From positions 1 to 22,399 of the forward strand of contig JABVXU010000755.1 of the NCBI GenBank assembly GCA_013365365.1: a stretch of 22,399 bases of DNA, written 5' to 3'. This DNA comes from Cruorifilaria tuberocauda. Lineage: Eukaryota > Nematoda > Chromadorea > Rhabditida > Onchocercidae. Below, piece by piece: positions 12,301 through 19,529 of this stretch; the stretch's first letter is position 1, and each line of letters begins with the position of its first letter. Under the pieces are notes generated by a model. That model ran no database searches, was not told the origin of the DNA, and saw only the letters and a program-made list of their open reading frames with translations. A program made the translations under genes and the position numbers.

Positions 12301-13325
12301 AAATTTTTTTTAATTATTGATTTTCTTTTTTTAGGTAATTTAATTATTGATTTTCTCTTTTTTTAGGTAATTTAATTATTGATTTTCTCTTTTTTTTAGG
12401 TAAATTTAGTTTATACTGCAATAATTTAGTTAAATTTATTTTTCTAAATTTATCCTATAAATTATTTTTTCCGGTCCGTAAGATTGTAGTAAATTATTGA
12501 AATATCTGGAATTGCAATTTAAGTAAATGAATACGTCGAACACGTCAATGTATACGTCAATTAATTGTAGTAGAATTAAAACTGAACTATCAATCAATAA
12601 TTCATATATTCATTTCTAATCTAATATTTGTTGTGATTTAAGAAACGAAATTTATGATTAATTTCTGATTTTGATTATTTGATTTTTGATTAAATGTTGA
12701 AAGAGGAAAAAAATTGAACTAGAATTATTAATTTAAAACTTATTATAATTAATTCACACCTTGATTTCTAAATTCTTAATGCAAATACTGAAATTTGAAA
12801 TTTTCGAAAGGAATAAATTAGCATAAAATTTACATAATTAATTTAGCATTTCAATTCATTCATTAATTATACATTAATAAATGATTATCTGCAAGAGTAA
12901 AAAAAAATTAGAAATAATTCAACCAGATAATGATATATTAATATTATAATATGATATTAAATTAAACAGGTAATATTAATTTAATCAATTTTCAAATTCA
13001 ACTTTTCAAGTTCAAAATTTCAAACTTTATTTTCCATTTAGCCTTCATCTCTATGCTCATTAATCTTCACAGTGATAAGGAAAAGTTACCTATTCGATAA
13101 TGTAATATTATTTTTTGGATATGATAAGTCTTGGTGATAACTGGATGATAACGATGATGAATATTGCTGCCGATAGGAGGAATTCATTGGAAAAATTTTT
13201 CGCTGATATGATAATGATGATGCTAGTGATGATAGTGATGATGTTTGATGTAATCGATATGGTTCGGCGCTATTGGAACGCTGAAGATGCCGCCCATATG
13301 ATTTCAAATAATTTGATGATATATA
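224..13325 (-). CDS. Large multi-exon gene for an acidic, low-complexity protein (18 exons visible, partial)
   Basis: Eighteen minus-strand exons (13325 down to 224) join into a single open frame of 2322 nt, 774 codons. Every junction has GT..AG ends and matching phase, and the summed length is a multiple of three. Residues 1-196 are rich in Ser, Tyr, Arg and Asn, with two RRxS basophilic-kinase-type motifs (RRSS in exon 2; RRTS across the exon 3/4 junction). Residues 197-280 contain two short charged helical stretches ([16 protein letters not shown] and [18 protein letters not shown]). Residues 334-397 hold a Glu/Asp run of about 45 residues. Residues 448-774 are acidic and rich in Ser, Thr and Tyr. 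I see no signal peptide, membrane segment or catalytic motif. The protein looks largely disordered, as in scaffold, cytoskeletal or nuclear acidic proteins, but I do not recognise the family. The 3' end lies outside the window and the start codon is uncertain. Six or seven donors are weak GTT-type sites. Confidence 0.85.
431..602. repeat. 88-bp tandem duplication in intron 17
   Basis: Two near-identical 88-bp copies begin with AATACCAGGAATGA at 431 and 519. The rest of intron 17 (359-993) is plain AT-rich sequence with no exon seen. Confidence 0.9.
994..1092 (-). CDS. Exon 17 ([19 protein letters not shown])
   Basis: The acceptor is TTTTTTGCAG and the donor ATACG|GTACAA. It encodes 33 residues: [19 protein letters not shown], then [14 protein letters not shown]. 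Read-through would meet a stop three codons later. Phase 0 at both ends. Confidence 0.85.
1093..1446 (-). other. Intron 16
   Basis: AT-rich intron with poly-T runs. I see no repeat array or exon in it. Confidence 0.7.
1447..1578 (-). CDS. Exon 16 ([16 protein letters not shown])
   Basis: The acceptor is ATAATTACAG and the donor GATAGT|GTAAGA. It encodes 44 acidic residues starting [20 protein letters not shown] and ending [10 protein letters not shown]. Phase 0 at both ends. Its acceptor plus first codon (TTACAG|TAT) is the motif repeated many times in the preceding intron. Confidence 0.9.
1640..2160 (-). repeat. Array of about six ~95-bp units, each with one or two 3' splice-site copies
   Basis: Within intron 15 (1579-2328) the minus strand repeats TTACAG (mostly followed by TAT). 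Bases following the AG lie at about 2143 (a CCACAG variant), 2056, 2044, 1963, 1951, 1866, 1854, 1758 and 1653, before the real acceptor at 1578. Spacing between units is 93-105 bp. Some units carry a paired acceptor 12 nt apart. Plus-strand ORFs here only reflect the repeats. Confidence 0.85.
2329..2451 (-). CDS. Exon 15 ([13 protein letters not shown]), tandem acceptors
   Basis: The main acceptor is GTTTACAG. A second in-frame ATACAG lies 15 nt inside, and its use would remove YAGIQ. The donor is TCGGAG|GTTTTT, followed by ten T, which is weak. It encodes 41 residues, including [18 protein letters not shown] and an acidic Tyr-containing end. Phase 0 at both ends. Confidence 0.8.
2523..2626 (-). 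CDS. Exon 14 (Ser-rich)
   Basis: The acceptor is GTAAATTTCAG and the donor GATGAT|GTAAAT. It encodes [20 protein letters not shown], then [15 protein letters not shown]. It enters in phase 1 and leaves in phase 0. The next intron is very short (71 bp). Confidence 0.85.
2879..3042 (-). CDS. Exon 13 ([17 protein letters not shown])
   Basis: The acceptor is ATTTTTACAG and the donor GATG|GTTAGA. It encodes [19 protein letters not shown], a proline-containing segment, then [19 protein letters not shown] and an acidic end. The region resembles a linear binding motif flanked by acidic disorder. It leaves in phase 1. Confidence 0.85.
3060..3112. repeat. TTAA-rich simple repeat in intron 12
   Basis: A run of TAATTAAT units interrupted once, partly self-complementary, so it can form a hairpin. 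Confidence 0.8.
3212..3317 (-). CDS. Exon 12 ([20 protein letters not shown])
   Basis: The acceptor is ATTTTTTAAG and the donor ACAAG|GTTACT. It encodes [20 protein letters not shown], then [22 protein letters not shown] is a possible proline-directed phosphorylation site. It leaves in phase 2. Confidence 0.8.
3318..3713 (-). other. Intron 11
   Basis: AT-rich intron. No repeat array, exon or conserved element that I can see. Confidence 0.7.
3714..3830 (-). CDS. Exon 11 (acidic, ends in basic KRKPR)
   Basis: The acceptor is ATTATTGTAG and the donor AGAG|GTTGCT. It encodes an acidic stretch ([20 protein letters not shown]), then [11 protein letters not shown]. That basic cluster resembles a nuclear localisation or phosphoinositide-binding motif, but this is only a pattern. 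It enters and leaves consistent with phase 1. Confidence 0.8.
4070..4220 (-). CDS. Exon 10 ([15 protein letters not shown])
   Basis: The acceptor is TCGTTTAG and the donor AAAG|GTTTGT. It encodes [20 protein letters not shown], the most hydrophobic stretch of the protein, followed by [15 protein letters not shown] and an acidic end ([10 protein letters not shown]). The hydrophobic run is too short and too close to charge to call a membrane segment. It leaves in phase 1. Confidence 0.8.
4323..4435. repeat. Degenerate GGTAATTACGGTAATAG repeats in intron 9
   Basis: Several imperfect copies of GGTAATTACGGTAA with variable spacers. The rest of intron 9 (4221-4667) is featureless AT-rich sequence. 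Confidence 0.7.
4668..4859 (-). CDS. Exon 9 (poly-Glu/Asp tract)
   Basis: The acceptor is TTTTTAAG and the donor AACAAA|GTAATA; it is exactly 64 codons. It starts [20 protein letters not shown] and then becomes almost entirely Glu and Asp for about 40 residues before VTTNK. On DNA this is a long polypurine/polypyrimidine tract of mixed GAA, GAG and GAT codons, so length polymorphism is likely. The opposite-strand Ser-rich reading is a shadow. Confidence 0.85.
4935..5430. other. GC-richer island inside intron 8
   Basis: Markedly less AT-rich than the other introns. It contains a 12-bp perfect palindrome (ATCCGTACGGAT, 5017-5028) and degenerate GATGCGCAATTGACGCAT-like text leading into the downstream array. 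A 68-codon plus-strand ORF starts at 4991 but shows no recognisable family. It may be a decayed inserted element. Confidence 0.45.
5433..5869. repeat. 37/23-bp minisatellite in intron 8
   Basis: Thirteen units begin GCGGAA at 5433, 5470, 5507, 5544, 5581, 5616, 5639, 5676, 5713, 5750, 5773, 5810 and 5833. Spacings are 37 bp with occasional 23-bp and one 35-bp unit. The 23-bp type is an internally deleted 37-bp unit, and the two alternate toward the 3' end. Long plus-strand ORFs here come from repeat periodicity. Confidence 0.9.
5972..6054 (-). CDS. Exon 8 ([14 protein letters not shown])
   Basis: The acceptor is TGATTGTAG and the donor TCTAAG|GTAATG. Only one of three phases is open through the exon; it needs a phase 1 predecessor and leaves in phase 0, matching exon 9. 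It encodes [20 protein letters not shown] and then AANTKLSK. It starts much like exon 7 (DDxxxxKC). Confidence 0.7.
6709..6743. repeat. (GA)n microsatellite
   Basis: A run of about 14 GA dinucleotides with one interruption. Confidence 0.95.
7055..7075. repeat. (GAAT)5 microsatellite
   Basis: Five perfect GAAT tetranucleotides. Confidence 0.95.
7569..7630. repeat. (CA)n/(CATA)n microsatellite
   Basis: Imperfect CA repeat with CATA interruptions, ending CACACACGC. The plus-strand His/Thr-rich ORF over it is a shadow. Confidence 0.95.
8237..8312 (-). CDS. Exon 7 ([16 protein letters not shown]), 3' end uncertain
   Basis: The acceptor is AATTTTAG. It encodes [20 protein letters not shown] and ends NSTAI. 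The donor proposed is ATAG|GTTCGG, which is weak but the only nearby site giving the phase 1 end that exon 8 needs. If it is not used, the frame continues GSDHIVFE and stops at TAA (8211-8213), giving a short C-terminus. Confidence is lower for the end than for the coding content. Confidence 0.6.
8597..8736 (-). CDS. Exon 6 (charged, helical)
   Basis: The acceptor is ATAATTTCAG and the donor GGAG|GTAATG. It encodes [20 protein letters not shown], then a stretch rich in Lys, Asp and Leu ending [16 protein letters not shown], which looks like a short amphipathic helix. It leaves in phase 0. Confidence 0.85.
9044..9340 (-). repeat. Eight-copy 37-bp array of 5' splice sites
   Basis: ACTTACGT (minus strand ACGTAAGT) occurs at 9069, 9106, 9143, 9180, 9217, 9254, 9291 and 9328, exactly 37 bp apart. 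The copy at 9328 is the true donor of exon 5; the seven others lie downstream in intron 5. Each unit also holds TGATAA motifs. Unit text is nearly invariant, so the array is young or homogenised. Confidence 0.95.
9334..9445 (-). CDS. Exon 5 ([17 protein letters not shown])
   Basis: The acceptor is CCTAAAG, atypical in lacking TTTCAG. The donor is AATCAC|GTAAGT, the strongest in the gene. It encodes 37 residues, including the likely helix [17 protein letters not shown] and a Ser/Thr-rich end. It leaves in phase 1. Its donor is the first of eight tandem copies of the same splice-site unit. Confidence 0.85.
9644..9812 (-). repeat. Coding/intron-edge minisatellite of 18- and 30-nt units carrying AAG|GTATCT donors
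   Basis: On the minus strand, 18-nt (TCTTCAACTGATAAGGTA) and related 30-nt units alternate. AAG|GTATCT donors end at 9786, 9768, 9709 and 9679. Only the first two leave phase 0, as exon 5 needs; one unit (AAG|ATATCT) has lost the donor, and a later deletion shifts the frame. Confidence 0.9.
9786..9945 (-). CDS. Exon 4 (Tyr/Ser-rich, ends in repeated donor)
   Basis: The acceptor is ATTATCAG. It reads [20 protein letters not shown], then a basic Asn/Tyr-rich stretch and SMSRFSTDK. The donor AAG|GTATCT after STDK is in phase 0, matching exon 5. An identical donor 18 nt downstream (exon end at 9768) would add VSSTDK in frame. The open frame runs on through a minisatellite to a TAA near 9645, so intron retention would add about 45 residues and then stop. 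Confidence 0.8.
9946..10617 (-). other. Intron 3
   Basis: AT-rich intron with several TGATAA-type motifs. No exon or array is supported. Confidence 0.65.
10618..10702 (-). CDS. Exon 3 ([14 protein letters not shown])
   Basis: The acceptor is GGTATTTAG. The donor is ACATC|GTTAGC, a non-consensus GTT site chosen because it alone keeps frame with exon 4 (TC|A gives Ser). It encodes [18 protein letters not shown] and then IPTAYERRT, so the RRTS motif is assembled across the junction. Confidence 0.8.
10703..11157 (-). other. Intron 2 with TTAATTAA runs
   Basis: Contains two TAAT/TTAA simple-repeat runs (about 10738-10785 and 10879-10913) and no exon. Confidence 0.7.
11158..11264 (-). CDS. Exon 2 ([12 protein letters not shown])
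   Basis: The acceptor is TTTTCAG and the donor TTCAG|GTGATT. Entering in phase 2, it completes an Arg codon and reads [17 protein letters not shown], then a Ser/Thr/Asn stretch ending TSYSS. RRSS matches the RRxS pattern of basophilic kinases such as PKA. It leaves in phase 1. Confidence 0.85.
11413..11513. repeat. AATAGATTAACTTTAT repeat, four copies, intron 1
   Basis: Four imperfect copies of AATAGATTAACTTTAT separated by variable AT spacers. Confidence 0.85.
11779..11852. repeat. 23-bp repeat, three copies, intron 1
   Basis: Three copies of a unit containing TTTAAACCATTTTGCTTCTT. The overlapping plus-strand ORF is a repeat shadow. Confidence 0.85.
12311..12404 (+). repeat. 30-32-bp repeat, three copies, with TTTTTTAGGTAA
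   Basis: Units start TAATTATTGATTTTC at 12311, 12341 and 12373. Each ends in a T-rich tract plus AGGTAA, resembling fused 3' and 5' splice sites on the plus strand, opposite to the gene. The rest of intron 1 (11265-13089) holds nothing else I can support. Confidence 0.85.
13090..13325 (-). CDS. Exon 1 of visible set (Ser/Tyr-rich)
   Basis: The acceptor is TTATTTCAG and the donor is AATAG|GTAACT. It enters in phase 0 and leaves with two bases of an Arg codon. It encodes about 78 residues beginning [15 protein letters not shown], then Ser- and Tyr-rich text ([22 protein letters not shown]). There is no in-frame ATG before an upstream TAA, so a further 5' exon must supply the start. Confidence 0.85.
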
Positions 13326-13464
13326 CTGAAATAATTCAAAAAATAAAAATTAAATTTGATAAAATCTATTAAATTTGATAATATGCACGCAAATATCATG
13401 CTATATATTCGTTCAGTTAGCAATTTTGGTAAATTTTAAGTATAATTTAATTTTTCATATGATA

Positions 13465-13526
<62 letters not shown>
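13465..13526. repeat. (ATT)n microsatellite
   Basis: About 20 uninterrupted ATT trinucleotides. Confidence 0.97.
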
Positions 13527-13527
<1 letters not shown>

Positions 13528-13667
13528 AATTAAAATTAATATATTATTATTAAAATTAATTTCAGCTAATATATAATAAAATTAATAAATTTGTAATGGT
13601 ATTTTCAATTCCTATAAATTTATTTCGGATAAAATAACGATATTATGATTAATTTGATACGATTAGT

Positions 13668-13800
13668 ATGATTATCTTAATTATCATCAAATAATAATGA
13701 TATTTTAATTCGTCGTATTAGGATTTATTTGACATAATTAATAAATATGATTATTTTAATTATCAACAAGTAATGATGATATTTTGATTCATCGTATCAT
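13668..13800. repeat. 78-bp tandem dimer
   Basis: TATGATTATYTTAATTATCA starts at 13668 and 13746, with matching flanks. It lies upstream of exon 1. Confidence 0.75.
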
Positions 13801-14329
13801 GATTAAAAAACTTGTATCAAATTAATCATTTGATATGATTAATATGACTAATTTAATCATTTTAATTAATGGTATTAATTACAGTTATATGAAAAAAGCT
13901 TAAAATGTCTATTGAATAATGAATTATTACCTATTTAATTAGGAAATGATTGAAAATTACATTTTTAAAAACTTGTACTAAAGTTAATCTTACTCAATTT
14001 ACTCGATAAGTAAATTCTAAGCCAGGCCCAAGTTATTTTAAATTCTTCCAGTTAACTCAAAGTTTGACATATTTTCTAATTAGCTTATCATACTTTTTTA
14101 CTAGCTTATTATTAGATTAAAAAATGATTGAAATTTACATTTTAAAAGTTTAGTTTTAATTAACTTTATTCTGTTTACTTGATAAAAAAGTTCTCGCATT
14201 TTAAATGAGCTATAATTCAATCAATAAAAAATACTTTACTTATTCAAAGTTTAATCAAAATAAATTATTAAAATGAAATATTGGATTGAAATAATATCAT
14301 ACAAAATTCTACCTTAAAACTTTTATTAA

Positions 14330-14400
14330 AAGTAGTAAAGTAAAAAGTAAAGTTAAATTAGTAAAGTAAAAAAAGTAAAATTAGTAAAGTAAAAAAAAAC
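14330..14400. repeat. AGTAAAGTAAAA repeats
   Basis: Irregular repeats of AGTAAAG/AGTAAAA. Confidence 0.75.
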
Positions 14401-14539
14401 TCCAAAAATTTACCTTAATAAAATAAATTTTAAAAGTTAGTAAAAAGTAAGAAAAATTTTATTTTAAACAATTTAAAAAATAGTATAAAATAAATATTAT
14501 GAAATAAAAATAAATAATCATAAAACGAGTAATTGAAGC

Positions 14540-15290
14540 AATTATCAGATTGATAAAAAAAAATATATTACTGATAAAATCTTTAAAGTAATTGATAAGT
14601 TCTAAATATATGATTTTATCCCTTAGAAAAGCAACAATACTTATACTATAATCAATTTTAAAGTAATATTAGCTGATAAAATGAAAGTGCTGGAAGTTGA
14701 TACTAAGCGAAATATCACTGATAATCCTCCTTTACTTTTATTGCATTTCAATTTTATATATTATCGATGATAGCAACTGATCCATATGATTAATGTAATG
14801 TAGAATAGTGATAATGATACTGATAATACTGATAATGATTATGACAAGCGATTCACTTTAACGATTCACTTACCAAACTCATTTATTATCATTTTATTGA
14901 TAAATGCTCAAACTGTTGCTGATAGGGAGAGAGTTAAAATTTCTTTCTCAAAGAATATATTTAAATTGTTGAACTAACTAAGTAAGCTAAACAACTGTTT
15001 CCTCATATATTTTAAATGAGATAAAATAAGCGCAACACCTGACGATCGTTATCATCGTTATCATTTTATCATCATTATTATCAATCGGATGATTACAAGG
15101 AGCAAACGATTGGAAGTAACGATAAAAATTGATAAAATGATTTCGGAAGAAGAGAAAAGAAAAAAACGGTTTGTTAATATTTTCAAATGAAATAATCAAT
15201 ATTCGTTTGCGATTCATTGTTAAATTTGAAATTATCAGACTGATAAGGTTTATCAAGCTAATTATCAGACTGATAAGTTGAGTTATCTAA
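14540..15290. promoter_or_regulatory. Cluster of TGATAA/TTATCA (GATA-factor type) motifs
   Basis: By eye I count about 20 TGATAA or TTATCA words in 750 bp; one or two would be expected at this base composition. Several extend to ACTGATAAG. In nematodes such sites bind GATA factors (the ELT family; ELT-2 in intestine). The cluster surrounds the putative first exon, so an enhancer role is possible. Repeat expansion is the alternative explanation. Confidence 0.4.
14874..14882 (-). CDS. Possible first coding exon (ATG AGT TTG)
   Basis: On the minus strand ATGAGTTTG is followed by GTAAGT, a consensus donor, and ends in phase 0, which exon 1 at 13325 requires. A CTATCAG acceptor about 50 bp upstream could be a cis- or SL trans-splice site. 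A second upstream ATG would give phase 1 and not join. It would encode only M-S-L; I know of no independent support. Confidence 0.35.
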
Positions 15291-15370
15291 ATATATTGTC
15301 TTTCTCAATTATCTAAATATATTTCTTTCCTTTCTTTCTTTCTTTGTTTTTCTTCTTCCAGCTATTTTTT
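15196..15370. repeat. Long duplicated segment, copy 1
   Basis: About 175 bp starting ATTCGTTTGCGATTC and ending CTTCTTCCAGCTATTTTTT. It is repeated in shorter form at 15717-15859. It contains paired ATTATCAGACTGATAAG motifs and a TTTC tract. Confidence 0.85.
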
Positions 15371-15371
15371 T

Positions 15372-15543
15372 AAAAATTATCACGATTAATTTGCAAAAAG
15401 TTTATTCAATATTTAAAAATTATCACGATTAATTTACAAAAAGTTTATTCAATATTTAAAAATTATCACGATTAATTTACAAAAAGTTTATTCAATATTT
15501 AAAAATTATCATGATTAATTTACAAAAAGTTTGTTCAATTTTG
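15372..15543. repeat. 43-bp tandem repeat, four copies
   Basis: Four copies of a unit containing AAAATTATCACGATTAATTT and CAAAAAGTTTATTCAATATT, nearly identical. Confidence 0.93.
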
Positions 15544-15716
15544 AATATCAAATTTAAAATTATCGATTGATTTTTTTTTTTGGAAATTGATGAAGTTAAA
15601 ATTGAGCATAATGCTATATATTTGTATTCATATGAAAATTTATAATTGAAAATGATATTAAGTTATTTAAGAAGCTAATATTAATTACTTATAATCACAT
15701 TAAGCATAACTTAAAT

Positions 15717-15859
15717 AATATTCGTTTGCGATTCTTTGTTCAATTTGAAATTATCAGACTGATAAGGTTTATCAGGCTAATTATCAGACTGAGAAATTGA
15801 GTTATCTAAATATATTTCTTTTCTTTCTTTCTTTGTTTTACTTCTTCCAGCTATTTTTT
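15717..15859. repeat. Long duplicated segment, copy 2
   Basis: Matches 15196-15370 with an internal deletion of about 30 bp and a few substitutions; one TGATAAG has become TGAGAAA. Confidence 0.85.
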
Positions 15860-16580
15860 CAATTTACAAAAAGTTTAATTTACAAAAAGGTTAAGCATTA
15901 CCTAAGCATCAAAAAGCATTGGTTAAAGTTTTATTTTTACTTAGTTATTTAAGGAAGCAATTTTAATTAATTACAGTTGCTAGTAAAAAGCATTGTTTGA
16001 AATATTTTTCCGGGAAGAATTTTTTATGTTTTAATAAAAAAGTTTTAAACTGACAAAAATTGGAATAGAAAAAAATTTTAAAAGATATCACATGGTATGT
16101 AATTATGATATGATATGATAATAATAAGTATTGATAAGATATGTGGTGAAATATTGATGAAAATTTTTGATATAGTAAATCTCCAAAAAGTAAATCCAAA
16201 TGATATGTCTGAAAACTTATCATATCTTATCATACCAAAAAAAAAGCTTGAACTTTTATCATTTTATCATATCTATGTTAAAAGTGTCACATGAATGAGG
16301 TGAGATACTCAAACTTTTATCATTTTATCATTTCTTTATCATTTCTTTTCTAAAAATGTCACACTAAAGAGAAATTATCTGCAATATTTATTGTATATAT
16401 TACATATCTATGCTAGCATTTTTAATGTAATTAAAATTCTCAAATAAATTTTTTATTCTCATTTAAATTTTTGTAATATTTTCAAGTTAATAATTATCAA
16501 TACAGTTATGATAATCAAATTACTGCACAATAATAAGCTAATTTCTGATTGAAAAAATTATGAAAATTAAAAAAAAATAG
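15860..16580. other. Non-coding AT-rich stretch
   Basis: TGATA-rich text with two ACTTTTATCATTTTATCAT copies (about 16250 and 16315). No gene that I can support. Confidence 0.6.
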
Positions 16581-16592
16581 AAGGATATCAGT

Positions 16593-17165
16593 TGTGATAA
16601 TCAAATTTTGATAATGAATCGTGATAATTCCTTAAATATTGTTATTATCATTTGAATTTCTATAATACTTTCAATTTAACTGTGATAATCAATTTTGATA
16701 ATAAATCGTGATAATTCTTGAATATTGTTATTATCATTTGAATTTCTATAATACTTTCAATTTAACTGTGATAATCAATTTTTACATAATGATAAACAAA
16801 TTTCTAGTTAAGAATTTGATAAAAAAATAGAAGAATATCATTTGTGATAATTCAATAGTGATAATTAAACTGTTATTCACAATTGTGATAATCAATTTTA
16901 ATAAATAATCGTAATAATTTAACTGTGATTCACAATCGTGATCATCAATTGTGATAATTCAATTGTCATTTACAACTGTGATAACCAATTTTAATAATAA
17001 ATCGTGATAATTCAATTGTTATTTATAATTGTGATAACCAATTTTAATAAGTAATCATAATAATTTAACTGTGATTCACAATCATGATAATTCAATTGCT
17101 ATTTATAATTGTGATAACCAATTTTAATGATCAATCGTGATAATTCAATAGTAATTCACAATCAT
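16593..17165. repeat. TGTGATAATCAATTTT minisatellite
   Basis: TGTGATAATC starts at 16593, 16681 and 16767 (88- and 86-bp units). A more degenerate series of TGTGATAA and CGTGATAATTCAA words follows to about 17165. Confidence 0.85.
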
Positions 17166-17344
17166 GATAATCAATTTCTACACAATAAGAAATAAATTTC
17201 TGGTAGGAAAAAATTCTAAGAATTAAAAGAAAAAAAAATTGAAAAACATCAAAAGTGTGGAAGAAATGAATGTAATCATTGCATACAATCATTCTTCATT
17301 TCTCACTTAGCAAAAGTTGAGAAATTGAATTTGAAATAATTTTA

Positions 17345-17470
17345 ACTGATGGAAACAAATGCTAGCTATTACTAGCTGCTGCTGCCGTTGCTTGTTATCT
17401 GTTCCTCTCTTCATGTAAACATCAGTGCACATGGCTTAATGCCCTCGTACTAATAATAGAAAAACAATAC
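17345..17470. other. Higher-complexity GC-richer island
   Basis: It includes GCTGCTGCTGCCGTTGCTTG and CATCAGTGCACATGGC. It could be a promoter or untranslated exon of the minus-strand gene. On the plus strand an 18-codon hydrophobic reading (MLAITSCCCRCLL...) ends at a GTAAAC donor-like site. No firm assignment. Confidence 0.25.
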
Positions 17471-17491
17471 TTGCTGAAAGCTTGGAATGTA

Positions 17492-17522
17492 AGCTATAGC
17501 TAATAGCTAATAGCTAATAGCT
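17492..17522. repeat. GCTAATA repeat
   Basis: Three to four copies of TAGCTAA immediately after the island. Confidence 0.85.
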
Positions 17523-17603
17523 TTGTTATCGCAATGAAACAAAAATTAAACTAATTCGATATCTTATTAAAATTTAATAAGATTATTAGCTAATTATGAA
17601 ATG

Positions 17604-17945
17604 ATATTTTTGTTATTTATTTATTTATGTTTATTCATTTATTTATGTTTTGTTACTTATTTTTTGTTTATTTATGATTATTTATTTACTTATGTTTTCT
17701 TATTTATTTTTTGTTTATTTGTTTATTTATGCTCATTTATTTGCTTTATGTTTATTTATTTATTTATGTTCATTTATTTATGTTTCTTTATTTATTTTTT
17801 GTTTATTTGTTTATTTATGCTCATTTATTTGCTTTATGTTTATTTATTTATTTATGTTTATTTATTTATGTTTCTTTATTTATTTTTTGTTTATTTGTTT
17901 ATTTATGATCATTTATTTACTTATATTTATTTATTTTTTGTTTAT
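17604..17945. repeat. TTTATTTATG minisatellite with 88-bp higher-order period
   Basis: TTTATTTATG/TTTGTTTATT text. GMTCATTT landmarks at 17731, 17819 and 17907 are 88 bp apart. The three overlapping plus-strand ORFs (Phe/Tyr/Leu/Ile-rich, membrane-like) arise from the repeat. Confidence 0.92.
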
Positions 17946-19500
17946 TTATTTGTTAGCTTCTTTTTGGTTTTTAAAAGCTTTTTTAAGTTTCTAAGGAGAA
18001 ATTCACCAGTTACTTTTCGCTTTTTAGTAATTAATTAATTATTTTTTATCGCTGAATTTATCACTATGCTTTCTTTTCTTATGATTTTACTTTAATAAAT
18101 TTAATAAAAATTTAAGTAATTTATTATTAACTTCAAGTTTCTTCAAATTATTTACTTTAATTTTTAGTTTTTCAATTTTTCATTTTGTAGTCATATTATT
18201 TGCTTTTTAAAAGAATGAAAATTTTTTTTTGCTTTCCGCAAACAGAGTTTCTTTTTTGTTCGCTTATAAAAGAAGTTGAAATTTTCGATTGAAGTAAATC
18301 TGTATATTTTAAAAAGGTTACTTAAAGTATTAATTTTATTTCAAAGTTCATTTAAAAGCCAATAATTGAAATTTTCAAATTTAAAGAAATAATTTCGTTC
18401 AAAAATTTAAAAATTAAGCATTTTAGTTTCTTGGATTCCTGTAACTTTTGTATTTTACATTAATAAATACAAATATGTTAAAATGAATTTTCTTTTTTAC
18501 TCTTTCTTTTAAAGTTTTTGGCGTTCTTTCAAAGTAAAGTTTTCACTCTTTCTTTCTTTTAGTAAAGTTTTCTTGCGGAGTGAAAAAGGATTTAAAATAG
18601 ATGTAAACCATTAGTATTTAGGTAAATTAAAGTTAAATTTTCTTAAATTTCATCAAATATTAGTCTTTCATTATGTTCAATCTGTTAGATATCATCTTTC
18701 TCAAACATTTTTTACTTTGATTACGTGTTATTTCCGGTACAGAAGTATTTCCGGTACACATTATTAGATTACAGTGTAGTTAGTAGTAGAGTAATTAGCA
18801 TGAAAATAAATTTATTGTGAAATATAAATAAGTATATAGATAAGTAATATTAATATAAATCCGTAATATTGCTATAATACTAATAATAATGATACTGATA
18901 CCGTAATAATGATACTTAAAATTTAATTAGTCGTGTAATCAGTTACAGTATCAATATAATTCGATGTTACTGTATTCTTAAATAATATCTCAATATTATT
19001 ATTAATTTAAAGAAAAAAAAAAACATTTAGAATTGCAAGTAAGGATTTTTTTCATAGTAATATCATTTATAGATATAAAATAGTTTCTTATTACTATCAA
19101 TGATAGCAGAAGTTTTATCATAATTACTTAAAGAATAATTAGTTTGATAATTTCTTATTAAGCAATTAATCAATTAAAGAATTTTGATTATATTTGATAG
19201 TTATTACGTAATTTTTTTAACGTTTTAAAAGTTTTTAATTGATAACTTTATAATTCTTTACGTTTTATTATCATATTTTACTATCAGTCTTTAATAGTTA
19301 ATTTGAATAAAATTTTAAATAAAAGTTAATTTTACAAAAGAAGTAAAATAATTCAATTCATTAAATTATTTAATTCTAGGATCATAAGTGAATACAAACC
19401 GTGCGCTGATTCGAATAAGTTGTCATTTTGTCGTTCGTTTGTTAAAATCCTTCTTTGAAGTGTTTGACCGGGTTAAATTAATTAATTAATTAATCATTCG
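17946..19500. other. Non-coding AT-rich stretch
   Basis: No gene seen on either strand. There are repeated TTTCAAAGTAAAGTTTTC-like words near 18530 and a pair of TTTCCGGTACA words near 18735. Confidence 0.6.
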
Positions 19501-19529
19501 ATCAAGCATAGTACATCCAAACTAGAAGG

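Noticed and set aside
13115..13372. Met/Asp-rich plus-strand ORF
   Set aside because: It is antisense to exon 1, whose splice sites and phase are supported by the neighbouring exons.
14987..15256. 89-codon minus-strand ORF
   Set aside because: No splice signals in phase with exon 1, GATA-repeat-derived composition and no homology pattern.
16593..17165. Origin of replication or centromeric satellite
   Set aside because: AT-rich tandem text alone does not support either; the array is short and degenerate.
17601..18038. Multi-membrane-segment protein
   Set aside because: Phe/Tyr/Leu-rich reading is open in three overlapping frames because the DNA is TTTATTTATG repeats.
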